From Pseudoclavibacter sp. AY1F1 (GTDB lineage: Bacteria > Actinomycetota > Actinomycetes > Actinomycetales > Microbacteriaceae): DNA of 64,000 bases. Positions within the stretch are counted from its first letter, which is position 1. Every line of letters begins with the position of its first letter. The stretch is taken from positions 1-64,000 of the forward strand of contig NZ_PSTQ01000011.1 in NCBI RefSeq assembly GCF_002931075.1. The letters run 5' to 3'. The notes below the pieces were generated by a model. The model made no database searches, had not been told where the DNA came from, and saw only the letters and a list, made by a program, of their open reading frames with translations. Below are positions 35,107-43,639 of the stretch, in pieces. The translations under genes were made by a program, and so were the position numbers.

Positions 35107-36559
35107 CGATGATCCTTTCTTCAGGCAGCCGGAAGAGCTGCTTGTGCTCGCTGGAAGCGAGAGCTGCGGCCATGGTGACCGTGCCGACGCGGCCGAGCCA
35201 CATGGTGATGGAGAGAATGTACGCGCCCTGCTCCGGCAATTCGCCGGTCAGGCCTGTTGAGAGGCCGCAGGTCGCGAACGCGCTGATCGCTTCGAAGAGC
35301 GCCTCGTCGAACGGCACCGACGCGAAGTGCATGAGGGAGATGGACGAGACTGCCACGATCGTCGCGCCCCAGAGCGTCACGCTGACGGCGAGGCGGAGCA
35401 CGTCGTTCGGGATGCGGCGGCCGAACGCCTGGATGTCGTTGACACCCTTCGCCTCGGCGAACGCCGCGAGGAAGAGGATGGCAAGCGTCGTGACCTTGAT
35501 GCCGCCGGCCGTGGACGCGCTGCCGCCACCCACGAACATGAGCATCTGCATGGCGAGCATCGTGGCGGGGTCGGCGTCTGCGAGGTCGATCGTCGAGAAC
35601 CCGCCCGAGCGCGTCATGGCCGACATGAAGCCGGCCGTCACGGGCCGGAACCACGGGTTCTGCGCGCCGATCGTCTCGGGATTGTCGCCCTCGAGGAAAT
35701 AGATGGCGACAGCACCGAGCACGAACAGGAGCACGGTCGTCGACAGGGTCAGCTTCACGTGAACTGAGATTCGCTGCTTCGTCTTAACCCACCTGGTGAG
35801 CGCGAAGATCACTGGGAATCCGAGGCTGCCGAGGAAAACGGCAGTGGCGAGGCACGTCAGCATCCACGCGTCGGTCGCGAACGGCTCGATGCCGGTGCTC
35901 GTCGGCATGAAGCCCGTGTTGGTGAACGCCGAGGTCGCCCAGAAGAAGCCGTCGAGGATCGCATCCCACAGCGGCTCACCCGCGATGAGCAGACGAGGAA
36001 TGATCAGGAGCGCGATGCAGGTCTCGATGATGACCAGCGAGATCGCGACCGTCGCCAGGATCCCGCCGATGTCACCCAGCTTCACGGCCTGCGACTCTGA
36101 GACGGGGCCGGCGTGCGTGCGCAGTGCGTTGCTGTCGCTCGCGGCGACGAGCTTCTGGCGCAGGCCGAGGCGCCGCGTGACGATCGCGCCCATGATGCTC
36201 GCGAGCGTGAGTACGCCGATCGCGCCGACCTGCATGCCAAGGAACACCATAAAGTGGCCGAAACCGGACCAGTGGGTCGCCATGTCGACGACGGAGAGCC
36301 CCGTCACGCAGATCGTGGAGACGGCCGTGAAGAGCGCCTCGTGGAACGGGGTCGCCGTTCCATCCGCCGAGGAGATCGGCAGCATGTAGATCGTCGTCCA
36401 CAGCAGGATGATGCTGGTGAAGATGATCACGGCGAACCGCGAGGGCGTGTGGTGCGCGAAGTCGTCGATCTTCCGACCGACCGCCGAGACGATGCGCCGT
36501 AGCAGCCCATCCGTGTCCACGGGTGCGGGGATGCTCGAGGCCCGCGGAGTGCGCATCAC
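35099..36559 (-). CDS. Potassium transporter subunit (TrkH/KtrB-like)
   Basis: A 486-aa membrane protein of the Trk/Ktr/HKT superfamily, with about ten hydrophobic segments. The pore-loop filters follow the pattern TAVSTICVTGLSVVDM, TSAFTNTGFMPTSTG, FVGGGSASTAGGIKV and ISAFATCGLSTGLTG, as in the four-repeat KtrB/TrkH fold. Na+-dependent K+ uptake is the family role. A 36-residue N-terminal cytoplasmic part precedes helix 1. The TrkA-like partner follows by overlap. An inverted repeat GCGAATC/GATTCGC lies upstream at 36637-36663. Confidence 0.92.
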   Translation of the reverse strand: MMRTPRASSIPAPVDTDGLLRRIVSAVGRKIDDFAHHTPSRFAVIIFTSIILLWTTIYMLPISSADGTATPFHEALFTAVSTICVTGLSVVDMATHWSGFGHFMVFLGMQVGAIGVLTLASIMGAIVTRRLGLRQKLVAASDSNALRTHAGPVSESQAVKLGDIGGILATVAISLVIIETCIALLIIPRLLIAGEPLWDAILDGFFWATSAFTNTGFMPTSTGIEPFATDAWMLTCLATAVFLGSLGFPVIFALTRWVKTKQRISVHVKLTLSTTVLLFVLGAVAIYFLEGDNPETIGAQNPWFRPVTAGFMSAMTRSGGFSTIDLADADPATMLAMQMLMFVGGGSASTAGGIKVTTLAILFLAAFAEAKGVNDIQAFGRRIPNDVLRLAVSVTLWGATIVAVSSISLMHFASVPFDEALFEAISAFATCGLSTGLTGELPEQGAYILSITMWLGRVGTVTMAAALASSEHKQLFRLPEERIIVG

Positions 36560-36636
36560 ATCCCCAATTCACAGCACAGTTGTCGATTCCTCACGTGCGC
36601 GAGGCGTCGGTCATGCTACTCCTCGCGGGTGGAATC

Positions 36637-36663
36637 GCGAATCCTTGGCACAGGATGATTCGC
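36637..36663. promoter_or_regulatory. Inverted repeat in the TrkH/excisionase-HTH gap
   Basis: GCGAATC and GATTCGC form an exact inverted pair around 13 bp (with CCT/AGG pairing inside). It lies in the 207-bp divergent gap and may be an operator. A possible TTGTTT/TAAGGT plus-strand promoter lies just after it (36672-36701). Confidence 0.4.
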
Positions 36664-36766
36664 GCTGCACCTTGTTTCTGCAGTGCTCTGGGCCATAAGG
36701 TATTCAACTGACACTCACTTCACTTCCGTAACGCGCGGATCATCCGTCACCTTGGAGCTGCAACAC

Positions 36767-36979
36767 ATGGCAAACGACCTGTCTGATGTGCGGTTCTTGA
36801 CCGTTGCCGAGGTGGCAGAACTCATGCGGGTCTCGAAGATGACGGTGTACCGACTTGTGCACTCCGGTGAACTTCCCGCGGTGCGCTTCGGCCGGTCCTT
36901 CCGGGTGCCTGAGTCGGCGGTCTCCGAGGCCATCAAGCAGTCCGGCCGTGGAGACGAACTCGGTCAGCACACGGCCTGA
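36767..36979 (+). CDS. Excisionase-type helix-turn-helix protein
   Basis: A 70-aa DNA-binding protein of the MerR-like excisionase family: FLTVAEVAELMRVSKMTVYRLVHSGELPAVRFGRSFRVPESAV spans the winged helix in a single domain. In actinobacteria such one-domain proteins are core regulators. This does not mark a mobile element, since no integrase is near. ATG at 36767 (GGAG 9 nt upstream) is chosen over the longer frame from 36683. An 8-bp hairpin overlaps the stop. Confidence 0.85.
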   Translation: MANDLSDVRFLTVAEVAELMRVSKMTVYRLVHSGELPAVRFGRSFRVPESAVSEAIKQSGRGDELGQHTA

Positions 36980-36995
36980 GTCCTGCTGGACTCAG
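36976..36995 (+). terminator. Hairpin at the end of the HTH gene
   Basis: CTGAGTCC-tgct-GGACTCAG is an exact 8-bp stem that includes the TGA stop codon. No T-run follows, so its strength is doubtful. Confidence 0.5.
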
Positions 36996-37085
36996 GGTTA
37001 CCGCCAGGTGACGTGTAAGCTGACGCCAGCGATGCCGCAGCCCACCGCTGCGTGCACCTCGTACTTGTAGATAAAGGATGTTCCT

Positions 37086-37184
37086 ATGGGTTCAGTAGTC
37101 AAGAAGCGCCGCAAGCGCATGGCGAAGAAGAAGCACCGCAAGCTGCTTCGCAAGACTCGCCACCAGCGTCGCAACAAGAAGTAG
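37086..37184 (+). CDS. 30S ribosomal protein bS22-like (AURKAIP1/COX24 domain)
   Basis: A 32-codon gene beginning [16 protein letters not shown] and ending in RRNKK, extremely rich in Lys and Arg. It matches the actinobacterial AURKAIP1/COX24-domain peptide, known as bS22 on mycobacterial ribosomes, which binds rRNA of the small subunit. AAAGGA lies about 10 nt before the ATG. It is followed by the glutaredoxin-like gene 107 bp on. Confidence 0.9.
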   Translation: MGSVVKKRRKRMAKKKHRKLLRKTRHQRRNKK

Positions 37185-37291
37185 TCGCGACGACGCAGAG
37201 CGCCGGGCCCTCGGGCCAGGCGTTTTCTGCGTTAAGGCGCCGGTTTCCTGGCCGTGATCCGAGCCGCCAGGTGCCTGCGAGAATCGAGGGT

Positions 37292-37555
37292 ATGACGGAT
37301 GCGCGAGTTCCGAAGGTCACATTCCTCAGCAAGCCAGGCTGCCACCTCTGCGAGGAAGCCGAACCTGTCGTGCGCGAGGTCACAGCCCGCCACGGCGCGG
37401 AGCTGTCGGTGCTGAGCATCCTCGACGACGAGGCATTGCAGCAGCAGTACGGCGAGCTCATCCCGGTAGTCCTCGTCGACGGGGTGCAGCACTCGCAGTG
37501 GTTCGTTGAGGCTGAGCGGCTGGACGCCGCGATCGCCGCGGCGGCCTCGGTTTAG
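37292..37555 (+). CDS. Glutaredoxin-like (DUF836) protein
   Basis: An 87-aa thioredoxin-fold protein with the redox motif SKPGCHLCEEAE (CHLC, about residues 16-19) and the cis-Pro loop ELIPVVLVDGVQH. This is the small glutaredoxin-like DUF836 group common in actinobacteria, of uncertain reductant and substrate. ATG at 37292 gives the right length; the long frame from 37052 is not like the family. The 16-bp repeats and the FHA gene on the opposite strand follow. Confidence 0.85.
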   Translation: MTDARVPKVTFLSKPGCHLCEEAEPVVREVTARHGAELSVLSILDDEALQQQYGELIPVVLVDGVQHSQWFVEAERLDAAIAAAASV

Positions 37556-37625
37556 GCCCGCAGCGGAGCTGGGAGCGTTGGTTGGTTGGTTGGTCGGGCA
37601 GTCGGTCGGTCGAGCGCCTGGCCGC

Positions 37626-37697
37626 CTGGGCGCTTGTGTGACTGGGCGCTTGTGTGACTGGGCACTTGTGTGACTGGGCACTTGTGTGACTGGGCGG
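37626..37697. repeat. Four tandem 16-bp repeats
   Basis: Four copies of CTGGGCRCTTGTGTGA (37626-37641, 37642-37657, 37658-37673, 37674-37689) and part of a fifth end exactly at the FHA gene stop (37699). A (GTTG)n and (GTCG)n stretch precedes it (37574-37615). The array marks the boundary of the conjugation-like locus. Confidence 0.9.
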
Positions 37698-37698
37698 A

Positions 37699-38838
37699 TC
37701 AGCTCGCGCGTGCAGGTTCGGTGCTGACTCGGCACAGGACGTCGCCGAGCCGCAGCTCTGCGCCGCTTGCCACGCGGTAGACGACGCCGGGCGAGAACGT
37801 CGAGGTGCTCTTGCCGCTGAGGTGCACGCCGTGCGTCGAGTGGTAGTCCGTGACGAGGATGCGACCGGCATGGTCGAGGTCCACGAGGGCGTGTGTGCGC
37901 GAGACCGTGTTGTCCCGGCTGTCGACGCGGACCGGGATGCGACCGTCGACGGGCGACGGGTTGCGGCCGAGCGCCGCACTGCCGGCGAGTACCGCGCGCG
38001 ACGCGTCTTCGAACTCGATGACCAGAGCACGGGGTGCGTCCGCCGGAGCCGGCCCGCGGCGACGCGAACGTCGTGCGGGTTCGGGCGTCGGCGTCGATGC
38101 GGGCGTGGGCGTGCGCGCCGACGAGAGTGTGAGCGGGGGAGCTGACCGAAGCGACGGCATGGGAGGCGGCGCGAGTTCGGGCGTGGGTGTCGGCGTGGGT
38201 GTGGGCGTAGGTGGCGGCACGGTCGATGCAGTCAGCTCCGAGCCTTGACGGAGCGCGCGTCGGCCGGAGCGCGCTCGCTCGACGACGCTGGCCTTGCTCG
38301 GCGTGGCCTGAGCTCTCGGCGGATCGCCGCCACCGCTCCGGCGGATTCCGCCACTGCTCCGGTGGCTTCCGCCACTGCGGCTGAGCGGTTCCAGGGCGCC
38401 GCATCCCTGGCAGTGCGCCTCGGCCGCGCTCGCAGGAGCGGAGCAGGTGTGACACGCGCCGACAACCGAGGCCAGTCGAGTCGCCTCGGCCCATGGGGTT
38501 GAGAAGGTGGGCTCGACTCCGTTCGGGTGGAGATGTTCTGGCACGCCGTCGTCACCGATGGGCTGCACGGTCCCTGACGGAAAGACCGCGAGCTCCCACA
38601 TCCGGTTGCCCTCCTTCAGGTCCAGCCGCACGGGTCGCGCGATCGTCTGCGCGATGCGTGTGCAGCGCGCGACGATGGCGGCGTGCGCTTCGTCGCTGGC
38701 GTCTGCGGAGATCTCGACCGGAACCGAATTCCAGGAAAGCTCGCCTCGTCCGTCACCGTCGAGGCTCGCTGTGATTCGCGGCCACGTTGGCACTGCCGAG
38801 CCGGGTGCGGGCGCGCCCCGCGTGCGTCGCTTCGCCAT
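37699..38838 (-). CDS. FHA-domain protein with zinc ribbon (T4SS-locus associated)
   Basis: A 379-aa protein of unknown role. The N-terminal half has a low-complexity alpha/beta segment (LDGDGRGELSWNSVPVEISAD). A zinc ribbon follows, CHTCSAPASAAEAHCQGCG (about residues 134-152), then basic and PTPTPTPTPTP repeats. The C-terminal about 100 residues are a full FHA domain, which binds phosphothreonine peptides (ALGRNPSPVDGRIPVRVD, TVSRTHALVDL, STHGVHLSGK). The start overlaps the stop of the M23 gene (ATGA). It implies Ser/Thr-kinase signalling to the secretion locus. No kinase gene is in the window. Confidence 0.8.
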   Translation of the reverse strand: MAKRRTRGAPAPGSAVPTWPRITASLDGDGRGELSWNSVPVEISADASDEAHAAIVARCTRIAQTIARPVRLDLKEGNRMWELAVFPSGTVQPIGDDGVPEHLHPNGVEPTFSTPWAEATRLASVVGACHTCSAPASAAEAHCQGCGALEPLSRSGGSHRSSGGIRRSGGGDPPRAQATPSKASVVERARSGRRALRQGSELTASTVPPPTPTPTPTPTPELAPPPMPSLRSAPPLTLSSARTPTPASTPTPEPARRSRRRGPAPADAPRALVIEFEDASRAVLAGSAALGRNPSPVDGRIPVRVDSRDNTVSRTHALVDLDHAGRILVTDYHSTHGVHLSGKSTSTFSPGVVYRVASGAELRLGDVLCRVSTEPARAS

Positions 38839-40052
38839 CAGTAGCCCACCCCTCGTTCGGCGAGAAAGAGGAGCGGATCGACTCGGCTGCCCTCGACCAG
38901 CACCTCGAAGTGGAGGTGGCAGCCGGTCGACTGTCCGCTTGTGCCGGTGACTCCGATCTGCTGGCCGGCCGCCACGGTCGCCCCGACCCCGACGAGGTAG
39001 CCGTCCGCCTCCATGTGCAGGTACTTGGTGACGACGCCCGCGCCGTGGTCGATGCGAATCGTCCCGTTGCCTGAGCTGTCGGGTGCCGCCTCGACGACGG
39101 TCCCCGCCTGCGCTGCCCAGATCTGGCCGCCGCAACCGCCAGCGGCGAGGTCGATGCCGTTGTGCATCCGCCACTCCAGTTCGGTGGGGTGGAAACGATT
39201 CCCGAAGGTGTCGGTGAGTCCACCCGAACCGGGGGAGGCCCAACCGCTCGGGCTCACGGACGTGCTGACGCCTGCCCCACCGGTGCCGAGGGCCGCGGCG
39301 GCGCTCCCTGGCCCGCATCCGCTCGCGGAGCCCGCAGCAGCGCCGACTGACACGATCGCGCCGGCCCCGAGGCTCGTGATCCTGCCGCTGATCGTCTCGC
39401 TCACGGCGACTGCGGCCGGCCAGTACTTCGTGTAGTGCTGCGGGTCGGCGTTGCCCTGGACTCGGTGTGCCGCCTCGGAAGGCGTCAGCGCAGCGCGCTC
39501 GGTGACGGCGAGGAGCGCGGAAAAGAAGTTGCCGGCGCTGACCTGCGGATCCATCCTGTCGGCGTAGCTTCCCCACGCGCCGTTGTCTCGCTGCTGGAAG
39601 AGTCCGCGCGAGTCGGGACCTGCCGCGTCTCCGTGGTCGAGCACGCGCAGCGTGGACTCGCCGATCGCAGTCATCACGCCGATGATCTGGTCGCGCGAGA
39701 CCAAGCCAGCTGCGCGTCCAGCTCCGAGGATGTGCGCCGCGTTCGAGAGCTGCACGCCGGTGAACTCGACTACCTCCCCGTCGATCAGGGTGCTCACGGT
39801 GAGCTTCGCCGCAGCAGCCGGGTCTGCTTCCAGCGCCGCGCTCGGCATCGCGTCCCCGCCGCCCGTAAACGCCGCGTCCCCGCCGCCAGTGAAGGGGGAG
39901 AGGAGTTCCGAGAATCCAGACGTCGCACAGGCCGTCGCACCTGCGAGGGAGCTGCTGGCGATGGTCGCGGCGACGAGCGCGCCAAGCAGCAGGCCGGGCG
40001 CGAGCAGGATCGCGACGGCGGCGACCAACCAGAGTCCGTTCCGGCCGCTCAC
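38838..40052 (-). CDS. M23 peptidase with lysozyme-like domain (T4SS cell-wall hydrolase)
   Basis: A 404-aa membrane-anchored protein. The N-terminal helix is WLVAAVAILLAPGLLLGALVAA. A lysozyme-like domain with a candidate catalytic Glu (VMTAIGEST, then GLFQQRDNGAWGSY) lies at about 110-225. A C-terminal LytM/M23 domain carries the zinc ligands in RMHNGIDLA, and GCHLHFEV. Two-domain wall hydrolases of this sort open peptidoglycan for conjugation channels in Gram-positives. GTG 40052 overlaps the lipoprotein stop (GTGA), and a longer frame to 40094 exists. It is middle gene of the minus-strand operon. Confidence 0.85.
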   Translation of the reverse strand: MSGRNGLWLVAAVAILLAPGLLLGALVAATIASSSLAGATACATSGFSELLSPFTGGGDAAFTGGGDAMPSAALEADPAAAAKLTVSTLIDGEVVEFTGVQLSNAAHILGAGRAAGLVSRDQIIGVMTAIGESTLRVLDHGDAAGPDSRGLFQQRDNGAWGSYADRMDPQVSAGNFFSALLAVTERAALTPSEAAHRVQGNADPQHYTKYWPAAVAVSETISGRITSLGAGAIVSVGAAAGSASGCGPGSAAAALGTGGAGVSTSVSPSGWASPGSGGLTDTFGNRFHPTELEWRMHNGIDLAAGGCGGQIWAAQAGTVVEAAPDSSGNGTIRIDHGAGVVTKYLHMEADGYLVGVGATVAAGQQIGVTGTSGQSTGCHLHFEVLVEGSRVDPLLFLAERGVGY

Positions 40053-40591
40053 GAGGCGCCGTTCTCTGACTGCGCGATCTCGCTGACCAGCCACGGTCCG
40101 GATCCCTGCCGCACGAGAAGCAGCACGAAGGTTTCCGTCCCCGGGCCAGTCCCCGTCCCAGTGCCCGTCTGCGCCACCGCCCTTGCGAGGTAGCCGCTTG
40201 CGTCGCGTTCCAGCACGATCTCCCCTGGCGGCGAACCGGAGGGGATGGAGGCAACGTCGACCGAGCCCAGCGCCACGGTCGCCGCGGTCGTGAGGTGGGG
40301 CTCCAAACCTTCGAGCCAGGCGCGCTGGGGGACGTCGTGCCGCAGGTAGGCAGTGAGAGCCGCGGATGCAACGGTCACCGCCTCAGCGTCCGACTCGGCG
40401 TCATGCGTCGGTGATGGCTCCGGGGTGTCCGCCTCGATGCGCTCGTCCTGAGCGCCGAGGGCGAGCATCGACGAGTCTGCTGGCGGAGGCGATTCGGTGC
40501 TCGCAGCCTCCGGCCGTCCCTCGTCCGGCCAGCAGCCGCACAGCGAGAGGGCAAGCGCAGCAACCGCGATCGCGGTGATCTTTCGGCCCAC
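40049..40591 (-). CDS. Putative T4SS-locus lipoprotein
   Basis: A 180-aa exported lipoprotein. GTG 40591, with AAGGGGG 6 nt before it, gives a signal peptide ending in the lipobox LSLCGC. A Pro/Ser/Glu-rich linker follows, then a compact about 110-residue domain (AVTVASAALTAYLRHDVP to LVSEIAQSENG) whose pattern fits an NTF2-like fold as in VirB8/TcpC proteins. That placement is inference. It is the first gene of the minus-strand part and divergent from the channel genes. Confidence 0.7.
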   Translation of the reverse strand: MGRKITAIAVAALALSLCGCWPDEGRPEAASTESPPPADSSMLALGAQDERIEADTPEPSPTHDAESDAEAVTVASAALTAYLRHDVPQRAWLEGLEPHLTTAATVALGSVDVASIPSGSPPGEIVLERDASGYLARAVAQTGTGTGTGPGTETFVLLLVRQGSGPWLVSEIAQSENGAS

Positions 40592-40906
40592 GGGGACCCC
40601 CTTCCGCCGCAGCCCGGCTGCGGCGAGCACCAATCTAGGTCGCTCGGGATGAGACGGATCACGGCTGTGGATAACTCCCGGGGGTCTCCTCTGCCGTGCG
40701 TAGAGTCCATTCCTGAGCCGAGCTGGTGTGCCGCAACGACGACCGATCTGAGGGCGTCCGCGCACCGGCTCACGCCACGCAACAGCGCGCCGCGAGCTGA
40801 CTCGAGCGCTCGCGGCTCGACGCCCGTGGCGGCCCGACCTCGCCGTGCGCGGGGCGCTTTTCGGCGCGTGCTCTCGCGCAATCATCTCGACAGGAGACCA
40901 CTGAAC
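40592..40906. promoter_or_regulatory. Divergent promoter region of the T4SS-like locus
   Basis: 315 bp between the two divergent operons. It holds a GCCGCAG/CTGCGGC hairpin at 40607-40625 and several GAGC/GCTC-rich inverted stretches at 40795-40825. I cannot name firm -35/-10 boxes. Both operons must start here. Confidence 0.45.
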
Positions 40907-41200
40907 ATGACGACCGCCGCACTTACTGAACTGCTGCTCGATGCCTCAACCCGTTTGTCGACGCTCCCGGACCCCGATCCTGTCCAGCCGCCCGGTACCG
41001 AGGGGTTGACGACGTTGCTCGGCTGGGTGAAATGGATCGGGCTGGCCGTGTGCGTGCTTGGTCTCATCGCAGCCGGCACAATGATGGCGATCCAATCGCG
41101 CAGAGGCGAGGGAGGCGAGCACGCCGGGAAGATCGGTATGGCGCTTGGTGGAGTCATCATCATCTCTGCGGCGACGAGCCTCGTCGGCTTCTTCGTCTGA
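40907..41200 (+). CDS. Small two-helix membrane protein (TrbC/VirB2-like)
   Basis: A 97-aa protein with a soluble N-terminus (TELLLDASTRLSTLPDPDPV) and two hydrophobic segments (WIGLAVCVLGLIAAGTMMAI; GMALGGVIIISAATSLVGFF) separated by a short charged loop. Size, topology and position at the head of the operon fit a pilin-like TrbC/VirB2 component of actinobacterial conjugation loci. Sequence similarity to a known pilin is not visible. AGGAG lies about 10 nt before ATG 40907. Confidence 0.75.
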   Translation: MTTAALTELLLDASTRLSTLPDPDPVQPPGTEGLTTLLGWVKWIGLAVCVLGLIAAGTMMAIQSRRGEGGEHAGKIGMALGGVIIISAATSLVGFFV

Positions 41201-41217
41201 CGGCGCTGGCGAGCACC

Positions 41218-42044
41218 ATGCAGTCCAGATCTCAACGGCCCGGGCCTGGCCGGCATCTCCCCGGCCTGCACGGTTCAGGGGCCTCCCTCAAGCGACCAGG
41301 CTTCATCTTGGCCTCGGCCGGGGTCGCACTCCTCGTGGTGGCAGGCATCGTCGTCTCGATCGTCGTCGCCGTCGACGGCGGCGTTCCAGGTGGCCGGGGG
41401 ACGCTCGCGACCAACCGCAGAGTCCGACCACAGCCGCGGCGCTGACCGAGGCTCCTGTCCCTGCGGGTGCCGATGGCTCGGAACCCATGATGCTGAGCAC
41501 GTGCGGGCTCTCGGAGCTCCCGCCAGACTCAGCCGCTGACCAGTCGCGCTGGCGGCTTGCGATCGCACCGGAGACAAGCTGGCGTGATGTTGACGTGAAT
41601 CTTGCCCCGAGCTCGCCTGAGGCAGGGCCAGGGGCCGTGCACGATGACGGCTTCGCCTACTGCTTCCAGCGCGCACCCGAGGGTGCCCTGTTCGCGGCGG
41701 CGAACTTCCTCGTGCAATCCAACACTCAGGGGCTTCGAGCTCCCATGTTCGACTACGCGCTTGTGGCAGGCGACCACCGCGATGCGCTTCTGGCCGACGC
41801 GGACTCGACGGGGGATGTCGTCCGCCTCCAGATCGTTGGTTATCGGATGCTCTCCTTCGACGGCGAATCAGCCAGAGTCGACGTCGCGCAGCGCGTCACG
41901 GTCGACGGGGCAACCAACTTCATCGCCGCCATCGTCGATCTCGAATGGGTGGACGGTGACTGGCGGATCCCGACCGACGGGCCGAATCCAGTGCGGATGC
42001 AGGCGCTCAGCGATGTCGGTGGCTACACGAGGTGGACCGCCTGA
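41218..42044 (+). pseudogene. VirB8/TcpC-like membrane protein, frameshifted
   Basis: ATG 41218 opens a frame giving a basic N-terminus and one membrane helix (ILASAGVALLVVAGIVVSIV). The matching C-terminal domain (FAYCFQRAPEGALFAAANFL, then MFDYALVAGDHRDALLA) continues in another frame to 42044. Adding one G to the G-run at 41396-41400 would join them into a single 275-codon gene ending at the TGATG overlap with the next gene. The locus therefore has a single-base frameshift, either a real mutation or a homopolymer sequencing error. The intact protein would be the membrane-anchored channel scaffold. Confidence 0.8.
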
Positions 42045-43639
42045 TGGCCGACTGCGGACTTGGCGACTTCGACTGCTACTCGAAGGAGATCGCGTCGACG
42101 GTGTGGACCAGGACGAGGGAGGCGCTCCAGAACGACGTCAACGAGTGGGTTGCCGAGCAGCTCTCGACGCTCGGGACGATGTGGGTCGACGTGCCGACAC
42201 CCGATCTCGGGACGACGGGAGCGCCGGCGGGGTCTGCGGTCGCCGCCCCGACCGGTGACGTCGAAACCCACCTCACCACGGTGCTCGGCTACGTGAGCTG
42301 GATCTCTGGCACCGTCGCCGTCATCGGGCTCGTGATCCTGGCCGTCATGGTGGGGCTCCGGATACGCTCCGGCGACGGGATCCCCTTCCACGGGAAACTG
42401 ATCGCGGTGCTCGCGGGCGGGGTGCTCATCGCTGGCTCCTCCTCGCTGGTCTCCGCGCTCATCCCAACCGCTCCCGCCGCGTCGACGAACACGGCGACGT
42501 TCCTGCAGTCCTCAACGTGGTGGCTCGCGGGCGTATGCGCCATCGTGTCAGTCATGATCGGCGGCGCCCGCATGGCCTGGGAGCAGCGCGCCAGACCGGG
42601 GCAGGAGCTGCTGAAGAGCCTCCTCACGCTGGTCATCGTCGCCAGCGCGGGCCTGACGATCGTGTGGCTCCTGGTCCGAGCTGGGGACTCCTTCTCGACC
42701 TGGATCATCGACGAGTCACTCGACTGCGACCTCGACTCGACGCCGAACTGCTTCAAGGACAACGTCGGCGTGATGCTGGGCGCCACTGGGGGACTCGCGG
42801 CCGCAGCGGGCGGTGGCTCAGGCGCGGCGGTTGCGTCCGGGCTAGGCCACGGCCTGTTCATCGGCGTGATCGTGGGGCTCGTCTCCGTGGTGCAGGTGCT
42901 GCTGATGATCGTGCGTGGCGGGATGCTCGTCATCCTCGCCGGCATCCTCCCGCTTGCAGCTTCGGCGACGAACACCGAGCTCGGGAAGGGGTGGTTCCAG
43001 CGCTGCGTCGCCTGGCTCACCGCGTTCATCCTCTACAAGCCCGCTGCGGCGATCGTCTACGCCGCAGGCTTCCACATGAGCGGCGCAGCTCCAAGCACGG
43101 AGGGCAGTGCTGTGCTGACGACGTACACGGGCCTTGTTGTCCTCGCGTTGGCCATCGTCGCGTTGCCGGCGCTCATGCGCTTCGTCACCCCAATGGTCGG
43201 AGCACTCGCCTCGAGCGGAGGAGGCGCCGCCATCTCGAACTCGGTCGCAGATCGTGTGCCGGACGGCGCCCGCCCCAGACCTGGGAGCGGGCCCCAGGGG
43301 AGTAGCGGCTCGACTGGCGCGGCGAGGCCGGGGGCCAACCCGGCTGCGCGCCCGCCTGGCGCCACGGCACCGCGGCCACACCGGGCTCAGCCAGCCGGGT
43401 CAGCCAGTCCGATGGCCGCTCCCTCGTCAAGCGCGAGCTCCGCCAGTGCTGCTGGTGCTGCTTCCGGTGGCACAGCCGCCACGGCTGCCGCCGGGGCAGG
43501 AAAGGCCGTCGGCGGGCCGTACGTGGCGGCCGCCATCGCCGCCGTGCAGCCCCTGAAGAAGGGCATCCAGTACGGAACGGACGCCGCGATCGCGGTCGCC
43601 GAGCGGACAACAGGAGAGGACCCGAGCGGTGGTCGATAG
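42044..43639 (+). CDS. VirB6/TrbL-like polytopic membrane protein
   Basis: A 531-aa protein with seven to eight hydrophobic segments (for example ISGTVAVIGLVILAVMVG, FIGVIVGLVSVVQVLLMIV, AWLTAFILYKPAAAIVYAAG), resembling the inner-membrane channel component of actinobacterial conjugation loci. The TELGKGWFQRCVAWLTAF loop and the disordered Pro/Ala/Ser-rich tail (about 395-510) are typical of the family. ATG 42044 overlaps the preceding stop (TGATG). The Ala-rich C-terminal end and its stop overlap the SCO6880 gene by 11 bp. Confidence 0.85.
   Translation: MADCGLGDFDCYSKEIASTVWTRTREALQNDVNEWVAEQLSTLGTMWVDVPTPDLGTTGAPAGSAVAAPTGDVETHLTTVLGYVSWISGTVAVIGLVILAVMVGLRIRSGDGIPFHGKLIAVLAGGVLIAGSSSLVSALIPTAPAASTNTATFLQSSTWWLAGVCAIVSVMIGGARMAWEQRARPGQELLKSLLTLVIVASAGLTIVWLLVRAGDSFSTWIIDESLDCDLDSTPNCFKDNVGVMLGATGGLAAAAGGGSGAAVASGLGHGLFIGVIVGLVSVVQVLLMIVRGGMLVILAGILPLAASATNTELGKGWFQRCVAWLTAFILYKPAAAIVYAAGFHMSGAAPSTEGSAVLTTYTGLVVLALAIVALPALMRFVTPMVGALASSGGGAAISNSVADRVPDGARPRPGSGPQGSSGSTGAARPGANPAARPPGATAPRPHRAQPAGSASPMAAPSSSASSASAAGAASGGTAATAAAGAGKAVGGPYVAAAIAAVQPLKKGIQYGTDAAIAVAERTTGEDPSGGR

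Noticed and set aside
36767-36979. Excisionase-type HTH protein as evidence of a prophage
   Set aside because: No integrase, phage or att sequence is nearby, and single-domain proteins of this type are core regulators in actinobacteria.
38838-40371. Continuous 890-codon minus-strand frame spanning the FHA gene and beyond (37699-40371)
   Set aside because: The part upstream of 38838 is an Arg-rich shadow of the M23 gene. The overlap ATGA at 38838 and the FHA family content mark the true start.
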